Of a DNA stretch of 38,715 bases, positions 15,102 to 22,985 are shown in pieces. Location of the stretch: NCBI RefSeq assembly GCF_001424875.1, contig NZ_LMCT01000056.1, forward strand, positions 55,106 to 93,820, given 5' to 3'. The stretch comes from Kitasatospora sp. Root107 (lineage in GTDB: Bacteria; Actinomycetota; Actinomycetes; Streptomycetales; Streptomycetaceae). The first letter of the stretch is position 1. Every line of letters starts with the position of its first letter. Below the pieces are notes generated by a model. The model worked only from the letters and a program-made list of their open reading frames with translations. It ran no database searches and had not been told where the DNA came from. The translations under genes were made by a program, and so were the position numbers.

Positions 15102-16709
15102 TCAGCCGGTGAACACGGTCCGGCCCCGGACCACGGTGCGGAGGCAGAGCGGGAGCGGCTCGCCCGGGGTGAGGTCGGGCAGGCCGGGGGTGCCGGAGCG
15201 GGGGTCGGTGGACCAGCCGGCCACCCGGGAGTCGGGGGCCTGGACGACCAGGTCGCCGGCCGCCCAGATCGCGAAGCTGGCTACCGCGCCGGGGACCAGC
15301 ACGCCGTCCTGGTCCCGGCCGATCGCGCGCCAGCCGCCCCGGGTGTGGGCGGTGAAGGCGGCCCGGACCGAGATCCGGTGCTCGGGGGTCCGGTGGAAGG
15401 CGGCGGCCCGGACGGTGCCCCAGGGGTCGAGCGGGGTGACCGGGGCGTCCGAGCCGAAGGCCAGCGGGACGCCGGTCCGCAGCAGCGCGGCGAAGGGGTT
15501 CAGCCCGGCGGCCCGCTCGGCGCCCAGGCGCTGGGCGTACATGCCGTCGGGGCCGCCCCAGGCGGCGTCGAAGGCGGGCTGGACGGAGGCGGTCAGGCCG
15601 AGCTCGGCGAAGGCGGCGACGGCCTTCTCGTCGAGTGCCTCGGCGTGCTCGATCCGGTGCCGCCGGGCCCGGACCCGGTCCAGGCCGACCCGGTCGGCCG
15701 CGGCCCGGACACCGTCCAGGACGGCGGTCAGCGCCGCGTCGCCGATGGCGTGGAAGCCCGCCTGCAGGCCCGCCTCGGTGCAGGCCACCACGTGGTCGGC
15801 GACCTGCTGGGCCGTCAGATAGGCGGCACCGGTGTGCTCGGCGTCGGTGTAGGGGGCGTGCAGGCAGGCGGTGTGCGAGCCGAGTGCGCCGTCGACGAAG
15901 AGGTCACCGGCCGCGCCCAGGGCGCCGAGGCGGCGGGCGGTCTCGACCCCGGCGGGGGCGAGTTCGCCCCAGTAGCCGAAGACCTCGGGGCCGGTGCCCT
16001 CGGCGGCCAGCACGAGCAGCTCGGCGAAGTCCTGCTCGGAGGAGATGTCGGGGCCCGCGCACTCGTGCAGGGCGCCGATGCCGAGCGCGGCGGCCCGGGC
16101 CAGTGCGGCCTGCTGGGCGGCCCGGCGCTGATCCGCCGTCAGGTGGGCGAGGGCGGCGCGGCGTACGGCGTGGTGGGCGTCCCGGCTGAGCGGGCCCTCG
16201 GGGTGGTACCCGGCGCGGCCGGCCAGACCTTCCGTCAGCTCCCGCAGCGCAGTGGAGGCGAGCGCGGAGTGCACGTCGGTGCGGGACAGGTAGAGGGCGG
16301 CGCCACCGGCGGCGGCGTCCAGCTCGGCGAGCGTCGGCGGGCGGCCCTCGGGCCACTTGGTCTCGTCCCAGCCGTGCCCGATCAGCACGCCCTGCGCAGC
16401 GGCGGCGAAGGCCGTGACGGCAGCCAGCGCCTCGGCGAGCGAGGGGCAGCCGGTCAGGTCGAGGCCGGTCAGCGCGAGGCCGGCCGAGGTGGCGTGCACA
16501 TGCGCGTCCACGAACGCCGGGGTGACCAGCGCGCCGTCCAGTTCGATCACCTCGTCGGCGGTCGCCGCGTACGGGGCGGCGGCGCCGTCGCTGCCGACCC
16601 AGGCGATGTGTTCCCCCTCGACCAGCATCGCGCTGGCGAAGGGGTCGACGGGACTGTAGACGGAACCGCCGCGCAGCAGCACGGTCCGAGGGGTGGTGGA
16701 TGCGCTCAT
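15102..16709 (-). CDS. YtcJ-like metal-dependent amidohydrolase
   Basis: A 535-residue amidohydrolase of the amidohydrolase_3/YtcJ group. Visible metal and active-site elements are H70-V-H72 in FVDAHVHATSAGL, then GFHAIGDAAL, RRHRIEHAEALDE and the late Asp in LAFGSDAPVTPLDPW. The C-terminus forms the beta-sandwich (LVPGAVASFAIWAAGDLVV). Members hydrolyse exocyclic amides or related C-N bonds in the cytoplasm; the substrate is unknown. The ATG at 16709 has no strong ribosome site. An Lrp/AsnC regulator gene lies 52 bases upstream on the same strand and may control or share its transcript. Confidence 0.88.
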   Translation of the reverse strand: MSASTTPRTVLLRGGSVYSPVDPFASAMLVEGEHIAWVGSDGAAAPYAATADEVIELDGALVTPAFVDAHVHATSAGLALTGLDLTGCPSLAEALAAVTAFAAAAQGVLIGHGWDETKWPEGRPPTLAELDAAAGGAALYLSRTDVHSALASTALRELTEGLAGRAGYHPEGPLSRDAHHAVRRAALAHLTADQRRAAQQAALARAAALGIGALHECAGPDISSEQDFAELLVLAAEGTGPEVFGYWGELAPAGVETARRLGALGAAGDLFVDGALGSHTACLHAPYTDAEHTGAAYLTAQQVADHVVACTEAGLQAGFHAIGDAALTAVLDGVRAAADRVGLDRVRARRHRIEHAEALDEKAVAAFAELGLTASVQPAFDAAWGGPDGMYAQRLGAERAAGLNPFAALLRTGVPLAFGSDAPVTPLDPWGTVRAAAFHRTPEHRISVRAAFTAHTRGGWRAIGRDQDGVLVPGAVASFAIWAAGDLVVQAPDSRVAGWSTDPRSGTPGLPDLTPGEPLPLCLRTVVRGRTVFTG

Positions 16710-16761
16710 GAGGCTTAAGTCTGCACCCGCACGGACCGGCCTCGGTCCGCGACCCCCGGGG

Positions 16762-17202
16762 CTACAACTTGGGCGGCCGCGCCTCGTACGGGGTCGAGAG
16801 CACCACCGTGGTCCTGGTCGACACCCCGGCCGCGCTGCGGATCCGGGCGAGCAGGTCCTCGAGGTCGCCGGGGGCACCGACCCGAACCTTCAGGATGTAG
16901 TTCTCCTCGCCCGCGACGCTGTGGCAGGCCTCGATCTCCGGCAGCCCGGCCAGCCGGTCCGGGGTGTCGTCCGGGGAGCTGGGGTCGAAGGGTTTGACGG
17001 AGATGAAGGCGGTGAGCGCCAGATCGACCGCGTCCGGGTCGATGATCGCCGTGTAGCCGCGGATCACCCCACGCTGTTCGAGGCGGCGCACGCGTTGGTG
17101 CACCGCCGAGGTGGACAGGCCGGTGGCCTTGCCCAGGTCCGTGTAGCTCATCCGGCCGTCCTCGAGGAGCAGCTGAACGATGCGTTGGTCGAGATCCTCC
17201 AC
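16762..17202 (-). CDS. Lrp/AsnC-family transcriptional regulator
   Basis: A 146-residue protein from the GTG at 17202 (VEDLDQRIVQLLLEDGR). It has an AsnC-type winged helix (TDLGKATGLSTSAVHQRVRR, about residues 19-38, with LEQRGVIRGYTAIID) and a C-terminal RAM ligand-binding domain (LTAFISVKP, ACHSVAGEENYILKVRV, STRTTVVLSTPYE). Such proteins form octamers and respond to amino acids. The frame continues upstream to 17310 without a good start, so the family length of about 150 residues decided the call. The likely targets are the amidohydrolase gene behind it, the divergent gene, or itself. An 18-bp palindrome lies in the divergent region. Confidence 0.92.
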   Translation of the reverse strand: MEDLDQRIVQLLLEDGRMSYTDLGKATGLSTSAVHQRVRRLEQRGVIRGYTAIIDPDAVDLALTAFISVKPFDPSSPDDTPDRLAGLPEIEACHSVAGEENYILKVRVGAPGDLEDLLARIRSAAGVSTRTTVVLSTPYEARPPKL

Positions 17203-17294
17203 AGTGCGCAAACCTACTGCCCCGCGACCCCTGCCGCCGACAGCGGGGGCGGCCCCGGAGGTCGGGGGCGCGCGCTCCGGCACATGCCGCGTGA

Positions 17295-17312
17295 ATGTGG
17301 CGAGCGCCACAT
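17295..17312. promoter_or_regulatory. Palindrome in the divergent lrp region, candidate operator
   Basis: ATGTGGC (17295-17301), GAGC and GCCACAT (17306-17312) form a perfect 7-bp inverted repeat 93 bases upstream of the Lrp-type start and 109 bases upstream of the divergent gene. It is a candidate binding site for the Lrp protein or another dimeric regulator. Confidence 0.4.
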
Positions 17313-17420
17313 GACGTGCATCACACTGCGTCCGACTGCAGGGTTATGAGGCCCCGTCAGCGGGAAATGGTGCTCTTGGCCAGGGCCGACGTCGGCCGGG
17401 CCCGATCCGAGGGGGATCAC

Positions 17421-17855
17421 ATGCCTGCTGCCGAACAGCCCTCCCGCACCGTTGCGGAGGACGACGAACGGTTCGACCTCGACGACTTCCCGGGGGTGGA
17501 CCCGGGCGAGCTGGAGACCTGGGACATCTTCCGGGTGCACTGCCCCGAGTGCGACCGTCCGATCGCCCTGCTGGGCGACGAGGACCAGCTGCCGCAGCAC
17601 GCGGTGCTGCCGACCGCCTGGCATCCCTTCTCCGCCGCGCTCTGCGCCGGCACCGGCGCCCCGACCGAGGACCTGACGGAGTGCGACTCGATCGAGCACG
17701 CCGCCGTCGAGGGTCTGACCCTGGGCAGCTCCCCCGCCGAGTTCGACTGGCGCACCCACCCGTTCTCGCACGCGAGCGCCCCGGGCTCGGGCCCGCTGGA
17801 GCGCCGCTCGCGGGTCCCCGCCCAGCGCTCCCGGGCCGGCCTGGTCCGGCACTGA
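17421..17855 (+). CDS. Conserved hypothetical protein with CPEC motif
   Basis: A 144-residue acidic cytoplasmic protein from the ATG at 17421 with GAGGGGG upstream. No known domain was recognised. A Cys pair in VHCPECDRPI (about residues 40-50) and two later Cys residues (LCAGTG and TECDS) could bind zinc, and the C-terminus turns Arg/Ser-rich. It has no membrane segment or signal peptide. It is divergent from the Lrp gene and convergent with the acyl-CoA dehydrogenase. I believe close relatives occur in other Streptomyces but cannot give a role. Confidence 0.78.
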   Translation: MPAAEQPSRTVAEDDERFDLDDFPGVDPGELETWDIFRVHCPECDRPIALLGDEDQLPQHAVLPTAWHPFSAALCAGTGAPTEDLTECDSIEHAAVEGLTLGSSPAEFDWRTHPFSHASAPGSGPLERRSRVPAQRSRAGLVRH

Positions 17856-17869
17856 AGGCACTGACGTCC

Positions 17870-17905
17870 AGGTCCGGCGTCCGCCCGGCGGCGGACGCCG
17901 GACCT
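17870..17905. terminator. Bidirectional terminator, perfect 15-bp stem
   Basis: AGGTCCGGCGTCCGC (17870-17884) and GCGGACGCCGGACCT (17891-17905) are perfect complements with a 6-base loop. It lies between the convergent stops at 17855 (plus) and 17910 (minus) and can serve both. Confidence 0.85.
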
Positions 17906-17909
17906 GCGG

Positions 17910-19073
17910 TCAGCGGCCGGTCAGGTGACGGCCGATCACCAGGCGCTGGATCTGGTTGGTGCCCTCGACGATCTGCAGCACCTTGGCTTCCCGCATGTAC
18001 CGCTCGGCGGCGTAGTCCTGGGTGTAGCCGTACCCGCCGAGCACCTGGACGGCGTCGGTGGTGACCGCCATCGCGGCGTCGGTGCAGAACAGCTTGGCCA
18101 TCGCGGCCTCCTTGGAGAACGCCATCCCGGCGTCCCGGCGGCGGGCCGCCGAGAGGTAGAGCGCGCGCCCGGCCTCCACCTTGGTGGCCATGTCGGCCAG
18201 CATGAAGGACAGACCCTGGAACTCGGCGATCGGGCGGCCGAACTGCTGCCGGGTGCCCGCGTACTCGACCGCGAGGTCGAGCGCGGCCTGGGCCACCCCG
18301 ATCGCGCAGGCGGCGATGCCGAGGCGGCCGGAGTCCAGCGCGGACAGCGCGATCTGGAAGCCCTGGCCCTCCTCGCCGATCAGGCGGTCGCGGTCCACCC
18401 GGACGCCGTCGAAGTGGATCTGGGCGGTGGGCGAGCTGCGCATGCCCATCTTGTGCTCCGGCGGGGCGGCCGACAGACCGGCGCTGTCGCCGGGCACCAG
18501 CAGGCAGCTGATGCCGCGCGCGCCGTCCACACCGGTGCGGGCCATCGTGCTGTAGAAGTCGGCGTGCCCGCCGTGGGTGATCCACGCCTTGGTGCCGTTC
18601 ACCACGTACTGCTCGCCGTCCAGGTCGGCCCGGGTCCGCAGCGCGGCGGCGTCCGATCCCGACTGCGGCTCGGAGAGGCAGTACGCCCCGAGCTGGTCGC
18701 CGCCCAGCATGCCGGGCAGCCAGCGCTCGCGCTGCGCATCGGTACCGAAGGTGGCCAGCGCGTGACAGGACAGCGTGTGCACGCTGACCCCGAGCCCGAC
18801 CGCCAGCCAGCCGGCCGCCAGCTCCTCCAGCACCTGGAGGTAGACCTCGTACGGCTGTCCGCCACCGCCGTGCTGCTCCTCGTAGGGCAGCGAGAGCAGA
18901 CCGGCCTCGCCGAGGGTGCTGAACACCTCGCGCGGGAACCGGCCGGCCGCCTCGTCCTCGGCGGCGCGCGGCTCCACTTCGTTGCGCACCAGGTCCCTGG
19001 TGAGGGCGAGCAGCTCCCTGGCCTCCTCGCTGGGCAGCTGACGGTCCACGGGCTTGGCAGCGGCGGGGGTCAT
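17910..19073 (-). CDS. Acyl-CoA dehydrogenase
   Basis: A 387-residue FAD flavoprotein of the acyl-CoA dehydrogenase family. It has the N-terminal helical domain, the middle beta domain (GAYCLSEPQSGSDAAALRTRA and WITHGGHADFY) and the C-terminal helical domain (GRPIAEFQGLSFMLADMATK, QVLGGYGYTQDYAAERYMR). The catalytic base is Glu370 in QIVEGTNQIQ, the short/branched-chain type position. It oxidises acyl-CoA to enoyl-CoA and passes electrons to ETF. The chain-length preference is not certain. ATG 19073 has GAGGAGG 12 bases upstream. A TetR-type palindrome lies 86 bases upstream of the start. Confidence 0.94.
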   Translation of the reverse strand: MTPAAAKPVDRQLPSEEARELLALTRDLVRNEVEPRAAEDEAAGRFPREVFSTLGEAGLLSLPYEEQHGGGGQPYEVYLQVLEELAAGWLAVGLGVSVHTLSCHALATFGTDAQRERWLPGMLGGDQLGAYCLSEPQSGSDAAALRTRADLDGEQYVVNGTKAWITHGGHADFYSTMARTGVDGARGISCLLVPGDSAGLSAAPPEHKMGMRSSPTAQIHFDGVRVDRDRLIGEEGQGFQIALSALDSGRLGIAACAIGVAQAALDLAVEYAGTRQQFGRPIAEFQGLSFMLADMATKVEAGRALYLSAARRRDAGMAFSKEAAMAKLFCTDAAMAVTTDAVQVLGGYGYTQDYAAERYMREAKVLQIVEGTNQIQRLVIGRHLTGR

Positions 19074-19158
19074 GACGGTACGTCGCCTCCTCGGTCGGGC
19101 GCCGCCCTGGGGGTTCGGGTACGGCACGGCAGGTCGGCCCGGGCGGCACCGGATTGCG

Positions 19159-19174
19159 GTGAACGCCCGTTCAC
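19159..19174. promoter_or_regulatory. TetR-type operator palindrome before acyl-CoA dehydrogenase
   Basis: GTGAACGCCCGTTCAC is a perfect 7-bp inverted repeat with a 2-base centre. This arrangement (AACGnnCGTT core) is typical of TetR-family sites controlling acyl-CoA dehydrogenases. No TetR gene is in the window. Confidence 0.6.
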
Positions 19175-19290
19175 TGGGCTTGGCGATGTGAGTATGCCCG
19201 ATACCGGGCGCGCCGTCACGGTCCGGTTCGGCACATCACTCGAGCACCCGTGCCACAACGTCGGACCCGGCCCGACCGTAAAGTGGGGCG

Positions 19291-19884
19291 ATGACCCGAT
19301 CCGAGCTGATTTCGCTGGCCGCCGAGCTGCGCGCACTGCCGCCGTCCTGCGGTCCGGTGCGACTGGTCGCGGTGGACGGGCACGCCGGCTCGGGGAAGAC
19401 CACCTTCGCCGCCCGGCTCGCGACGGCGCTCGACGGGGCGCCGGTGGTGCACCTGGACGACCTGGCCACGCATGCCAGTCCGTTCGGCTGGACTCAGCGG
19501 CTGCGGGCCCAGCTGCTCGACCCGCTGAGCCGGGGCGAGAGCGCCGAACACCAGGTCTACGACTGGGTGTTGGGGCGCTTCGCGGGCAGCCGCCGGGTGC
19601 CCGCGGCGCCGGTGGTACTGATCGAGGGGGTCGGCGCCGGGCGGCGTGAACTCCGGCCCCTGCTGGCCCGGTTGATCTGGCTGGAGCTGGACCAGCTCGC
19701 CGCCCGGGCGCGCGGCGAGCGGCGGGACGGACCGGAACTGGCCGAGTTCTGGGAGGGCTGGAGCCGGGCCGAGCTCGCCCACTTCGCAGCCGACCCGAGC
19801 CGTCCGTACGCCGATCTACGGGTGCACGGAGTCACCGGGAGGATCGTCCGGAGCACCCACGGTGAGCCTGCGCGACGCCCTTGA
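19291..19884 (+). CDS. Uridine kinase-like P-loop protein
   Basis: A 197-residue P-loop protein of the uridine kinase/phosphoribulokinase-like group. Walker A is DGHAGSGKTTFAARLA with Lys36. Further motifs are VVHLDDL (Walker B or substrate Asp-Asp) and VVLIEGVGAGRRELRPLL, the strand that in uridine kinases precedes the lid, then ARARGERRDG with the Arg pair expected in the lid. It probably phosphorylates a small molecule; the nucleoside specificity is unproved. It is divergent from the acyl-CoA dehydrogenase and ends before a perfect terminator. Confidence 0.8.
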   Translation: MTRSELISLAAELRALPPSCGPVRLVAVDGHAGSGKTTFAARLATALDGAPVVHLDDLATHASPFGWTQRLRAQLLDPLSRGESAEHQVYDWVLGRFAGSRRVPAAPVVLIEGVGAGRRELRPLLARLIWLELDQLAARARGERRDGPELAEFWEGWSRAELAHFAADPSRPYADLRVHGVTGRIVRSTHGEPARRP

Positions 19885-19951
19885 CCTGGGCAGTCGTCAG
19901 GACTTAGGTTCTGCTCAGCGCGAGATTAGTTGATCGCGCAACATTAGACGC

Positions 19952-19995
19952 GGCACCTCCGACTTGTTCCCCCGTGAGCCGGAGGTGCCGTTCTT
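19952..19995 (+). terminator. Rho-independent terminator
   Basis: GGCACCTCCG (19952-19961) and CGGAGGTGCC (19980-19989) form a perfect 10-bp stem followed by GTTCTT. It ends the P-loop kinase transcript, 68 bases past its stop. Confidence 0.85.
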
Positions 19996-20115
19996 CGTGC
20001 CCCAACCACCGCCCGCACGGCCGGATTTGACTCCGCGCGGCACCCTTCCGGATCAGCCCGCCGCCGGTACGATTCCTGTCAGGGGGTGCCTTCGGTGCAC
20101 ACGGCGGGGGGCTGA

Positions 20116-21945
20116 GTGACAGTGGACAGTTCCGGTACGGCGGGGCCCGAGAGGCTGGCCGACCGCGCCTGGCTGCGCGCCATGGACGCGTACGCGGCCG
20201 GGTCGTACGCCCGCGCGGAGGAGGAGTTCCGCACCGCGGTCGAGCTCGACCCGGGCATGGCCGACGCCTGGCTCGGCCTGCACGCGCTGCGCTGCGACAC
20301 CTCGGGCGCGTTACTCGCCATGCACCGCCACCAGAAACGTTTCGGTGAGCAGCGGACCAAGCACCGACGGCCACTCAGTTCCTGGTTCTGGCTGGGCTGG
20401 TGGGTCCAGCCCGTGCTGGAGGACGGCCGCGACCTCGCGCTGGCGCACGCCTCGCACTGGCTGGACGGCCGGCACCTGGCCGAGCTGGACGCCGCACTGG
20501 CCGGCTGCCCGCAGCCGGAGCAGGACCCCTCGGTCCGCTTCCTGCACGCCTGCCGCTCCTACCTGCTCAAGGACTGGGAGCAACTCATCCGGGACACCGA
20601 CCAGTTGCTCGACGACCAGCTGCTCGGCATCGAGGCCGGGCTGTTCGCCGGGATGGCCCGGGTCCGGCTCGACATGTGCGCCCAGGCCCAGCACCCACTG
20701 GCCTCATCGCTGGCCCGCTGCCGGTCCGAGCAGCCGCAGCGCAAGGAGCTGCGCTACTGGCTGGCCCGCGCCTACGAGGGCTCCGGCCGCAGCGCCGCAG
20801 CGCTCCCGCTCTACCGCGCGGTGCATCGGGCCGACCCCGGCTTCATGGACACCGCCGCCCGGTTGGCTGCGATCGCCACCGAGGACGGGGTGCTCGACGT
20901 GCTGGTCCCGGTGGACGACAGCGGCGGCGAACTCCCCATGCCCGACGAGGACTTCCTCCCGTTCTTCGAACCCGAGGAGACCCCGGCCGCTCCCCCGGCC
21001 GAGGCTCCCGAGCGCACCCCGCTGCCGGTCCGGGCCGAGGCCCCGGCCGCGGTCGGCCCGGCCGACCGGTCCGGGCCCCGGCGGCACGGCCCGCAGAGCC
21101 TGGACGACGCGCTCTCCGAGCTGGAGCAGATGGTCGGGCTCGAGCCGGTCAAGCGCCAGGTCCGGGCGCTGTCCGCCCAGTTACGGATGTCCCGGCTGCG
21201 GGCCGACCAGGAGTTGCCGGTGCAGCCGCCGAAGCGGCACTTCGTCTTCTCCGGCCCCTCCGGCACCGGCAAGACCACGGTGGCCCGGATCCTCGGCCAG
21301 GTCTTCCACGCCCTCGGTCTGCTCTCCGGCGACCACCTGGTGGAGGCCCAACGAGCCGACCTGGTCGGCGAGTTCCTCGGCCAGACGGCGGTCAAGGCGA
21401 ACGAACTGATCGACTCCGCACTGGACGGCGTGCTCTTCATCGACGAGGCGTACAGCCTCTCCAACTCCGGCTACAGCAAGGGCGACGCGTACGGCGACGA
21501 GGCACTCCAGGTGCTGCTCAAGCGTGCCGAGGACAACCGCGACCGGCTGGTGGTGATCCTGGCCGGCTATCCCGAGGGCATGAACCGGCTGCTGGCCACC
21601 AACCCCGGCCTCAACTCCCGCTTCACCACCCGGGTCGACTTCCCCAGCTACCGCCCCACCGAACTGACCGCGATCGGCCGCACCCTGGCCTCCGGCGGCG
21701 GCGACGACTGGGACCGGGACGCCACCGAGGAGCTGGCCAGCATCTGCGCCCACGTGGTCCGCGAGGGCTGGATCGACAACCTCGGCAACGGACGCTTCAT
21801 CAGGACCCTGTACGAGAAGTCCTGCGCCTACCGCGACCTGCGCCTCTCCGCCCTCCCCGGCACCCCGTCCCGCGAGGACCTGGCCACCCTCCGCCTCCCC
21901 GACCTGGTCCAGGCGTACGGCGAACTGATCGACGGCCGGGCCTGA
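20116..21945 (+). CDS. EccA/CbbX-like AAA+ ATPase with N-terminal TPR region
   Basis: A 609-residue protein from the GTG at 20116. Residues 1-270 are helical repeats of TPR type (AMDAYAAGSYARAEEEFRTA, ELRYWLARAYEGSGRSAAAL). A Pro/Ala-rich linker follows (about 280-325), then a CbbX/SpoVK-type AAA+ module. Walker A is GPSGTGKTT with Lys386, Walker B is LFIDEAYSL with Asp443-Glu444, and the region from about 475 reads VILAGYPEGM and NSRF. Length and layout match EccA, the cytosolic ATPase of type VII secretion. However, no ecc or esx genes are nearby, so it may be an orphan or serve another complex. It is convergent with the membrane protein gene at 21951, with 5 bases between stops. Confidence 0.85.
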   Translation: MTVDSSGTAGPERLADRAWLRAMDAYAAGSYARAEEEFRTAVELDPGMADAWLGLHALRCDTSGALLAMHRHQKRFGEQRTKHRRPLSSWFWLGWWVQPVLEDGRDLALAHASHWLDGRHLAELDAALAGCPQPEQDPSVRFLHACRSYLLKDWEQLIRDTDQLLDDQLLGIEAGLFAGMARVRLDMCAQAQHPLASSLARCRSEQPQRKELRYWLARAYEGSGRSAAALPLYRAVHRADPGFMDTAARLAAIATEDGVLDVLVPVDDSGGELPMPDEDFLPFFEPEETPAAPPAEAPERTPLPVRAEAPAAVGPADRSGPRRHGPQSLDDALSELEQMVGLEPVKRQVRALSAQLRMSRLRADQELPVQPPKRHFVFSGPSGTGKTTVARILGQVFHALGLLSGDHLVEAQRADLVGEFLGQTAVKANELIDSALDGVLFIDEAYSLSNSGYSKGDAYGDEALQVLLKRAEDNRDRLVVILAGYPEGMNRLLATNPGLNSRFTTRVDFPSYRPTELTAIGRTLASGGGDDWDRDATEELASICAHVVREGWIDNLGNGRFIRTLYEKSCAYRDLRLSALPGTPSREDLATLRLPDLVQAYGELIDGRA

Positions 21946-21950
21946 CCCTG

Positions 21951-22985
21951 CTAGACGGTCCGGTGGTCCGGGTCGTGCATCTCGCCGACCAGCTCCTCCA
22001 GGACGTCCTCCAGCGCGACCAGGCCCAGCGGCTTGCCGTCCTGGTCCACCACGGCCGCCAGGTGGGAGGCGGCCCGCCGCATCGCGCCGAGCGCGTCGTC
22101 CAGCGGCAGTTTGCCCGGCAGCACCGTCACCGGACGCCACAGCCGGGTCGGCATCGGGGCGTTCCGGTCCTCGGCGTCCAGCACGTCCTTGACGTGCAGG
22201 TAGCCGAGCACCTCGCCCTCCGCGTCGACCACCGGGAAGCGGGAGAACCCGGTCCGCACCGCGAGCTCCTCGACCTCGGCGGCGGTCACCGTGCTGCCGA
22301 CCGTGACCAGTTGGTCGGCGGGCAGCAGCACGTCGGTGACCGGGCGGCCGCCCAGCTCCAGCGCGTCCTCAAGACGCTCCTGGCGGCCCTCGTCGAGCAG
22401 GCCCGCCTCCTTGGAGTCGGTCAGCAGGTAGAGCAGCTGCTCGGTGGTGAAGACCGACTCGACCTCGTCCCTGGCCTCCACCTTGACCAGCCGCAGCAGG
22501 CCGTTGGCGAAGGCGTTCAGGAACCGGATCACCGGGCTGAGCCAGCGGGCCAGCCGGTCCAGCGGCGGGCCGAGCCAGAGCGCGGCCTTCTCCGGGCCCG
22601 CCAGCGCGATGTTCTTCGGGACCATCTCGCCGACCACCATGTGCAGGAAGACCACCAGGGCCAGCGCCAGCGCGTAGCCGATCGGGTGGATCAGCTGCTC
22701 CGGAACCCCGAGCAGCTCGAACGGGCCCTCCAGCAGGTGGGCGATGGTCGGCTCGGCCAGCGCACCGAGCAGCAGCGAGCAGACCGTGATGCCGAGCTGC
22801 GCCGCCGCCAGCATGGCGGAGACGTTGGACAGCGCGTGCAGCACCGTGCGGGCCCGCTTGTTGCCCGCCTCCGCCAGCGGCTCGATCTGGCTGCGCCGGA
22901 CCGAGATCACCGCGAACTCGGCGCCGACGAAGAAGCCGTTGCCGAGCAGCAGCAACAGCGAGGCGGCCAGTTGGAGCGCGATCAT
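21951..22985 (-). CDS. CNNM/CorC-type membrane protein with CBS pair (shorter paralogue)
   Basis: A 344-residue protein. The DUF21/CNNM membrane domain (residues 1-170) contains NGFFVGAEFAVISVRRSQIE, AQLGITVCSLLLGALAEP and VVFLHMVVGEMVPKNIAL. The CBS pair (about 205-335) contains LLPADQLVTVGSTVTAAEV and LVALEDVLEELVGEM. It lacks the C-terminal CorC_HlyC domain that its upstream neighbour carries. The family is linked to magnesium or cobalt efflux and was historically called hemolysin-like. Its start overlaps the stop of the preceding gene by 4 bases (22982-22985), so the two are translationally coupled and may form a heterodimer. Confidence 0.92.
   Translation of the reverse strand: MIALQLAASLLLLLGNGFFVGAEFAVISVRRSQIEPLAEAGNKRARTVLHALSNVSAMLAAAQLGITVCSLLLGALAEPTIAHLLEGPFELLGVPEQLIHPIGYALALALVVFLHMVVGEMVPKNIALAGPEKAALWLGPPLDRLARWLSPVIRFLNAFANGLLRLVKVEARDEVESVFTTEQLLYLLTDSKEAGLLDEGRQERLEDALELGGRPVTDVLLPADQLVTVGSTVTAAEVEELAVRTGFSRFPVVDAEGEVLGYLHVKDVLDAEDRNAPMPTRLWRPVTVLPGKLPLDDALGAMRRAASHLAAVVDQDGKPLGLVALEDVLEELVGEMHDPDHRTV

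Noticed and set aside
20116..21945. Rubisco activase-type CbbX
   Set aside because: The AAA+ module is of the CbbX group, but the long TPR N-terminus and absence of Calvin-cycle genes fit EccA-like proteins better.
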